Below, one piece after another: positions 61,067 to 64,000 of a stretch of DNA of 64,000 nt. The notes under the pieces were generated by a model. It was not told the origin of the DNA and made no database searches. It was given only the letters and a program-made list of their open reading frames with translations. Source of the DNA: Microvirga solisilvae (GTDB lineage Bacteria > Pseudomonadota > Alphaproteobacteria > Rhizobiales > Beijerinckiaceae); the NCBI RefSeq assembly GCF_022808595.1, contig NZ_JAKUCN010000001.1, forward strand, positions 558,001 through 622,000, given 5' to 3'. The position numbers and the translations under genes are program-made. Position 1 is the stretch's first letter, and the number at the start of each line of letters is the position of its first letter.

Positions 61067-62059
61067 TCAGCGGACGAACTTGGACTGGTCCAATGTCGTG
61101 AAGCCGGTGCCCTTCTGGAAGCCGGTGCGGCTCGCCTCAGGGGAGGCATAGTAGAGACCTGCCACCACAGGGCGGGACGATGCAGCGGCAGCACCGGGAA
61201 TGGTGCCGAGATCGAACGGACGCTCAGGCGGGAGCGGCACGTTGGAGAATGCAACCCGTTGGGAGGCCGGAGCTGCAATCGGGGCAGCCTCGAAATTATC
61301 CTCGGGCTCAGCCGTGTCGATGCCGATGGCCTGACGGGGCGCTGCTGCCGGGCGCGGGGTCGCCTGGGCGATCATGGTCGGAGCCGAATTGGTCAGGCTG
61401 GCCGGCTGGCCATCCGTCCGAAGGCTGGCGAGGAGAATGCGGTCATCGCTGCCATTGGTCGAGGCGCGTCCGACATACTCGACTCGAACCTTTGCCGTTC
61501 CCTGCTTATGGAAGCCGAGAGCCGAGGCGGCGCGTTCGGACACGTCGATCACGCGATTTCCGTGGAACGGGCCACGATCATTGACGCGAACGATCATGGA
61601 ATGGCCGTTCTGCAGGTTCGTGACGCGAGCATAGCTCGGGAGCGGCATGGTGGTATGGGCCGCAGCGATCGAATCGCGGTCGAAAATCTCACCATTGGCG
61701 GTCATGCGGCCATGGAAATTGGAGCCGTACCAGGAGGCAAGGCCTTCAACCGGACGCGGCGTTTCGGACGGAACATAGGTGCGGCCGGCAACCGTATAGG
61801 GCTTACCCACCATATTGCGGCCGCCGCCTTTGGGAATCGGCCCGCCGTCGACAACCCGCGGGCTCGGCGCCACGCCGTATTTGGGGTCGATGCCGCCGAC
61901 CTTGGAGGAGCAATTGGCGACGGTGAGGGCAATAGCCGCGACACCAGCAATTCGGACGAGAGCTCGGCAGTCGAGGGTGATCTTTCCCGTTAAACCGCTT
62001 TTGGCCTCAGCGCGATCCCAATGCATATTGTTCGCATCCCCATTCTTCGCACTGCTCAT
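61067..62059 (-). CDS. rlpA: RlpA-like septal lipoprotein
   Basis: RlpA-like proteins bind or cut denuded peptidoglycan at the septum. The product has a lipobox (LTVANC), a linker rich in Gly/Pro and a DPBB domain (GLASWYGSNFHGRMTANGEIF, VRVNDRGPF). A disordered Ala/Pro C-terminal half follows, with no SPOR domain visible. The start is uncertain: ATG 62059 (MSSAKNG) gives 330 aa, ATG 62026 (MHWDRAEAK) 319 aa, and a TTG at 62092 is also open. The shorter versions give a more normal signal peptide. Confidence 0.87.
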   Translation of the reverse strand: MSSAKNGDANNMHWDRAEAKSGLTGKITLDCRALVRIAGVAAIALTVANCSSKVGGIDPKYGVAPSPRVVDGGPIPKGGGRNMVGKPYTVAGRTYVPSETPRPVEGLASWYGSNFHGRMTANGEIFDRDSIAAAHTTMPLPSYARVTNLQNGHSMIVRVNDRGPFHGNRVIDVSERAASALGFHKQGTAKVRVEYVGRASTNGSDDRILLASLRTDGQPASLTNSAPTMIAQATPRPAAAPRQAIGIDTAEPEDNFEAAPIAAPASQRVAFSNVPLPPERPFDLGTIPGAAAASSRPVVAGLYYASPEASRTGFQKGTGFTTLDQSKFVR

Positions 62060-62430
62060 GGCGGCGTCGGAAAATCTACCCCGGACAGCCAACCAAAGTG
62101 CGCCTATCCTCTTAAAAGGAAGTTAAATGGCCGCGCTTGTCAATTGCAAAGCTATCGAATTGTTAACAATGTATCGCCCCTCGAAAGATTGAATATTTTC
62201 AGGGCCTTAGATGCCATTTTCTCTAGGTGATTTTCACGATGGGACGGGCTCAAATAGCCGCGCGCCCGTGAGGTGGCGCTCTGGAGAGAGGTAAAGATCG
62301 TGAGACTCACCTCTGTGCCGTGACGCTTCGCCCTGATACCCAGATGGGTTTATGTTGACGGCGACCGGCCCACAGCCTTAGAGAACCTTTATGGTAGCGG
62401 CTGGGGTGATGGATCCTCCCGGACGCCGAT
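62060..62430. other. Gap between rlpA and tRNA-Ser
   Basis: It holds the leader of rlpA (minus) and the promoter of tRNA-Ser (plus). The part at 62100-62240 is AT-rich. I see no further gene; the long minus-strand frame at 62307-62588 is the antisense of the tRNA. Confidence 0.55.
62355..62383 (+). promoter_or_regulatory. Possible sigma-70 promoter of tRNA-Ser
   Basis: TTGACG (62355-62360) and TTAGAG (62378-62383) are 17 bp apart, about 48 bp before the mature tRNA. The -10 match is weak. Confidence 0.4.
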
Positions 62431-62520
<90 letters not shown>

Positions 62521-62586
62521 TTGAAACAGGCGCACTCGAATCTTCTGAGTTCAGACCTCACTAAGTGTTCGCTAAGCTCGCAAGTC

Positions 62587-63225
62587 ATGAAATTAGAAAA
62601 ACACGTTTTGGCTGCTATTAATGACTACGAACAGGGAAGTCCTGACTTAGCCTTAATGCACGCCTGTTTTTCAATTGAGGGCACTGCAAGGAAATTTTCT
62701 GGTAAAAATAAAGCAACCAATAAAGATTATAAAGATCTTATTCGGGCATATTACTGGATTATTGAGCCCATGATTGGCGGCGGGATAAATCTCGTTGAAA
62801 CGAAATGGCACAACCTCAAAATCGACAATGGATATGGAAGAATTCTTCCAGATCCCGATTTAGCTGACGTTATATATCATGTTTTTAGATGTAGCCATGC
62901 GCATGCAGAAGATACTCCTAAAAACTACGAGCTTCTTCCTGTGACCGATGGTCATTCAAGGTGGATTCTTGCAGATGGCGTATTGCACATGCCCGAGCGC
63001 ATAATATGGGCTTTATTAGCTGTATCCGTATTTGCAAAAGTGAATGCAGATATAACTACTGACACCCCACACTACCTTACTTGGGGGAGTATGAGTCTAG
63101 GATTAGGCATAGAAACTTTTATCATTAAAGAATGGTGGGGAAGAGAAGAAGACTTTAAGGCTTTTATGGACAAACAAAAAATTATTCGGGTTAAATTAGA
63201 TAAACTAGCTTTCTCAAACTCGTAG
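62587..63225 (+). CDS. AT-rich HEPN-like protein downstream of tRNA-Ser, unknown
   Basis: The 212-aa product is helix-rich with no signal or membrane helix. It has MHACFSIEGTARKF near the start, then IYHVFRCSHAHAEDTP. The R101-C-S-H-A-H106 spacing fits the R-x4-H active site of HEPN RNases, and the preceding VIYHVF matches the I-Y-x-V-x-R-C pattern of uncharacterised HEPN-like proteins. The start chosen is the ATG at 62587, since the upstream frame is the tRNA. The gene is far richer in A/T than all neighbours and stands alone, 66 bp after tRNA-Ser, so horizontal origin is likely. Confidence 0.65.
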   Translation: MKLEKHVLAAINDYEQGSPDLALMHACFSIEGTARKFSGKNKATNKDYKDLIRAYYWIIEPMIGGGINLVETKWHNLKIDNGYGRILPDPDLADVIYHVFRCSHAHAEDTPKNYELLPVTDGHSRWILADGVLHMPERIIWALLAVSVFAKVNADITTDTPHYLTWGSMSLGLGIETFIIKEWWGREEDFKAFMDKQKIIRVKLDKLAFSNS

Positions 63226-63313
63226 CCTTTTCTGGCTGAAAAGCCATAGAAAACGGCTTCTTACGCCCCAAACCGGCATAGAGCGTCTTACCTAGAGAAT
63301 ACCGGCAAACCGA

Positions 63314-63342
63314 CAGGCTGAAGCCGATGGGGCTTCAGCCTG
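63314..63342. terminator. Long hairpin near the end of the TPR gene
   Basis: CAGGCTGAAGCC (63314-63325) pairs perfectly over 12 bp with GGCTTCAGCCTG (63331-63342), with a 5-base loop. It lies 22 bp after the TPR stop on the minus strand. No T-tract follows. Confidence 0.6.
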
Positions 63343-63364
63343 CCGCAAGATCAAAATTGAAGTT

Positions 63365-64000
63365 TTAAAGCCGATCGAGCGAAGGCTGCTGTTCGCCGAA
63401 CCAGTTCTTCTGAATGAGCGCCCTCGCCTCGTTTGCCGTAGCGCCATCACCGCGTGCTTCGGCCGCTTGCAGTAATCCGGTCGCAGCCCATCCATTATTG
63501 GGCGACAGTTGGAGCGCCCTGCGGAAGGCAGCCTGCGCATCTTCGCTCTTTCCCTGCTGCAGCAAGGCTGCACCGAGCGATTGATGCACCGGGTAATACC
63601 AGAACGGCGGCTCCATGTAGGGCAACTGATCCTGGATCGCAGCAGCTTCCGCGAATTGCGCAGCCGCCTGTGCAGCATCGCTCCTGGCCTGCGCAATTCG
63701 TCCCTCGATCACCTTGGCCTCGATGGCGAGAACACCTGGCCCTGGGACCCCCATATCCGGCAGCGCCTTGATTTCGGGCGTTTCCGCTAAAGCGTTAATG
63801 GCCGCGGCTTCTGCACGGGCCTCATCTTCACGCCCCAGACGCGCTAGTGCGACGCCGCGCGCGTAGTGCCATGTGGCGCGCACGAAGGGGAAGCTGATAT
63901 CGGGCGCAGGCAAGGCCAGCACTTTCTCCGGTGTCGAGAACCGCGCATGGGCAGTATAGACGGCAGCGGCGATGGGCTGCGTCCAAGGGACCTCGTGCTG
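63365..64000 (-). CDS. TPR-repeat protein (5' partial)
   Basis: The frame is open to the window edge, so the start lies beyond 64000. The visible 211 residues (from HEVPWTQPIAAAVYT) contain TPR-like helix pairs: YARGVALARLGREDEARAEA and LGAALLQQGKSEDAQAAFRRAL. The end is EQQPSLDRL. Such repeats mediate protein contacts, and the N-terminal part that would name the function is missing. The gene stands opposite the AT-rich gene and ends near a strong hairpin. Confidence 0.85.
   Translation of the reverse strand, partial: QHEVPWTQPIAAAVYTAHARFSTPEKVLALPAPDISFPFVRATWHYARGVALARLGREDEARAEAAAINALAETPEIKALPDMGVPGPGVLAIEAKVIEGRIAQARSDAAQAAAQFAEAAAIQDQLPYMEPPFWYYPVHQSLGAALLQQGKSEDAQAAFRRALQLSPNNGWAATGLLQAAEARGDGATANEARALIQKNWFGEQQPSLDRL

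Noticed and set aside
63226-63313. Possible attachment-site repeat of the tRNA-Ser 3' end downstream of the AT-rich gene
   Set aside because: I found no copy of the tRNA 3' end there, so an att site cannot be claimed.

Overview
This 64-kb window looks like core chromosome of an alphaproteobacterium of the order Hyphomicrobiales (rhizobia and relatives). A Methylobacteriaceae or Microvirga-like host is my guess from gene order, not proven. The evidence is the GTTC-N7-GTTC SOS box at lexA, the dusB-ntrB-ntrC-ntrY-ntrX-hfq-hflX order, a fused ispDF, a PDH E1-beta with its own lipoyl domain, and the ppiD-trpE-trpG-trpD-trpC-moaC-moeA-lexA gene string. Most of the sequence is GC-rich, so long antisense shadow ORFs are common.

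Layout. Positions 1-14100 run mainly on the minus strand. They hold a partial gene, gltA, gltX, then comEC (+), and the ppiD-trpEGDC-moaC-moeA-lexA run, whose coding regions are tightly packed with ATGA overlaps. From 14236 the plus strand carries tpiA, secG and pyrG, a disturbed patch with a copy of the pyrG 3' end, a VOC protein, a DUF350 membrane protein, kdsA and an MFS carrier. queF follows on the minus strand. The plus strand then has eno, an exported unknown, ftsB and the pyruvate dehydrogenase cluster (pdhA, pdhB, two small genes, pdhC, a tautomerase, lpd).

Positions 31.9-37.2 kb are the most accessory-like part. They hold small membrane or lipoprotein genes, a GFA-family enzyme and a remnant of a second one, two convergent RTX-type proteins, a small Cys-rich protein and dense inverted repeats. 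From 37.2 kb come lipA, a P-loop kinase-like protein, a RatA/COQ10 protein, cinA and ispDF (both minus), and then the nitrogen regulation block dusB to ntrX, hfq and hflX. mazG, a GAF protein, ilvA, and the minus-strand run rlpA, dac, tmk, holB, metG, a GH1-like glycosidase, tatD and an MBL hydrolase follow. The window ends with tRNA-Ser(UGA), an AT-rich HEPN-like gene and the C-terminal part of a TPR protein.

How the genes work together. gltA, the PDH complex, lpd, lipA, eno and tpiA make up a central-carbon and lipoate group. trpEGDC and ilvA serve amino-acid synthesis. ntrBC/ntrYX with hfq are a regulatory hub. tmk, holB, ftsB, dac and rlpA serve replication and the cell envelope.

No phage, CRISPR array, IS element or obvious multi-gene defence system is visible. 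The best leads are small: the pyrG 3'-end duplication bracketing a 60-aa membrane ORF, an isolated AT-rich gene with an R-x4-H motif beside tRNA-Ser, an AT-rich membrane gene inside the pdh operon, an NtrX lacking GAFTGA, and several unusual hairpins at gene starts.
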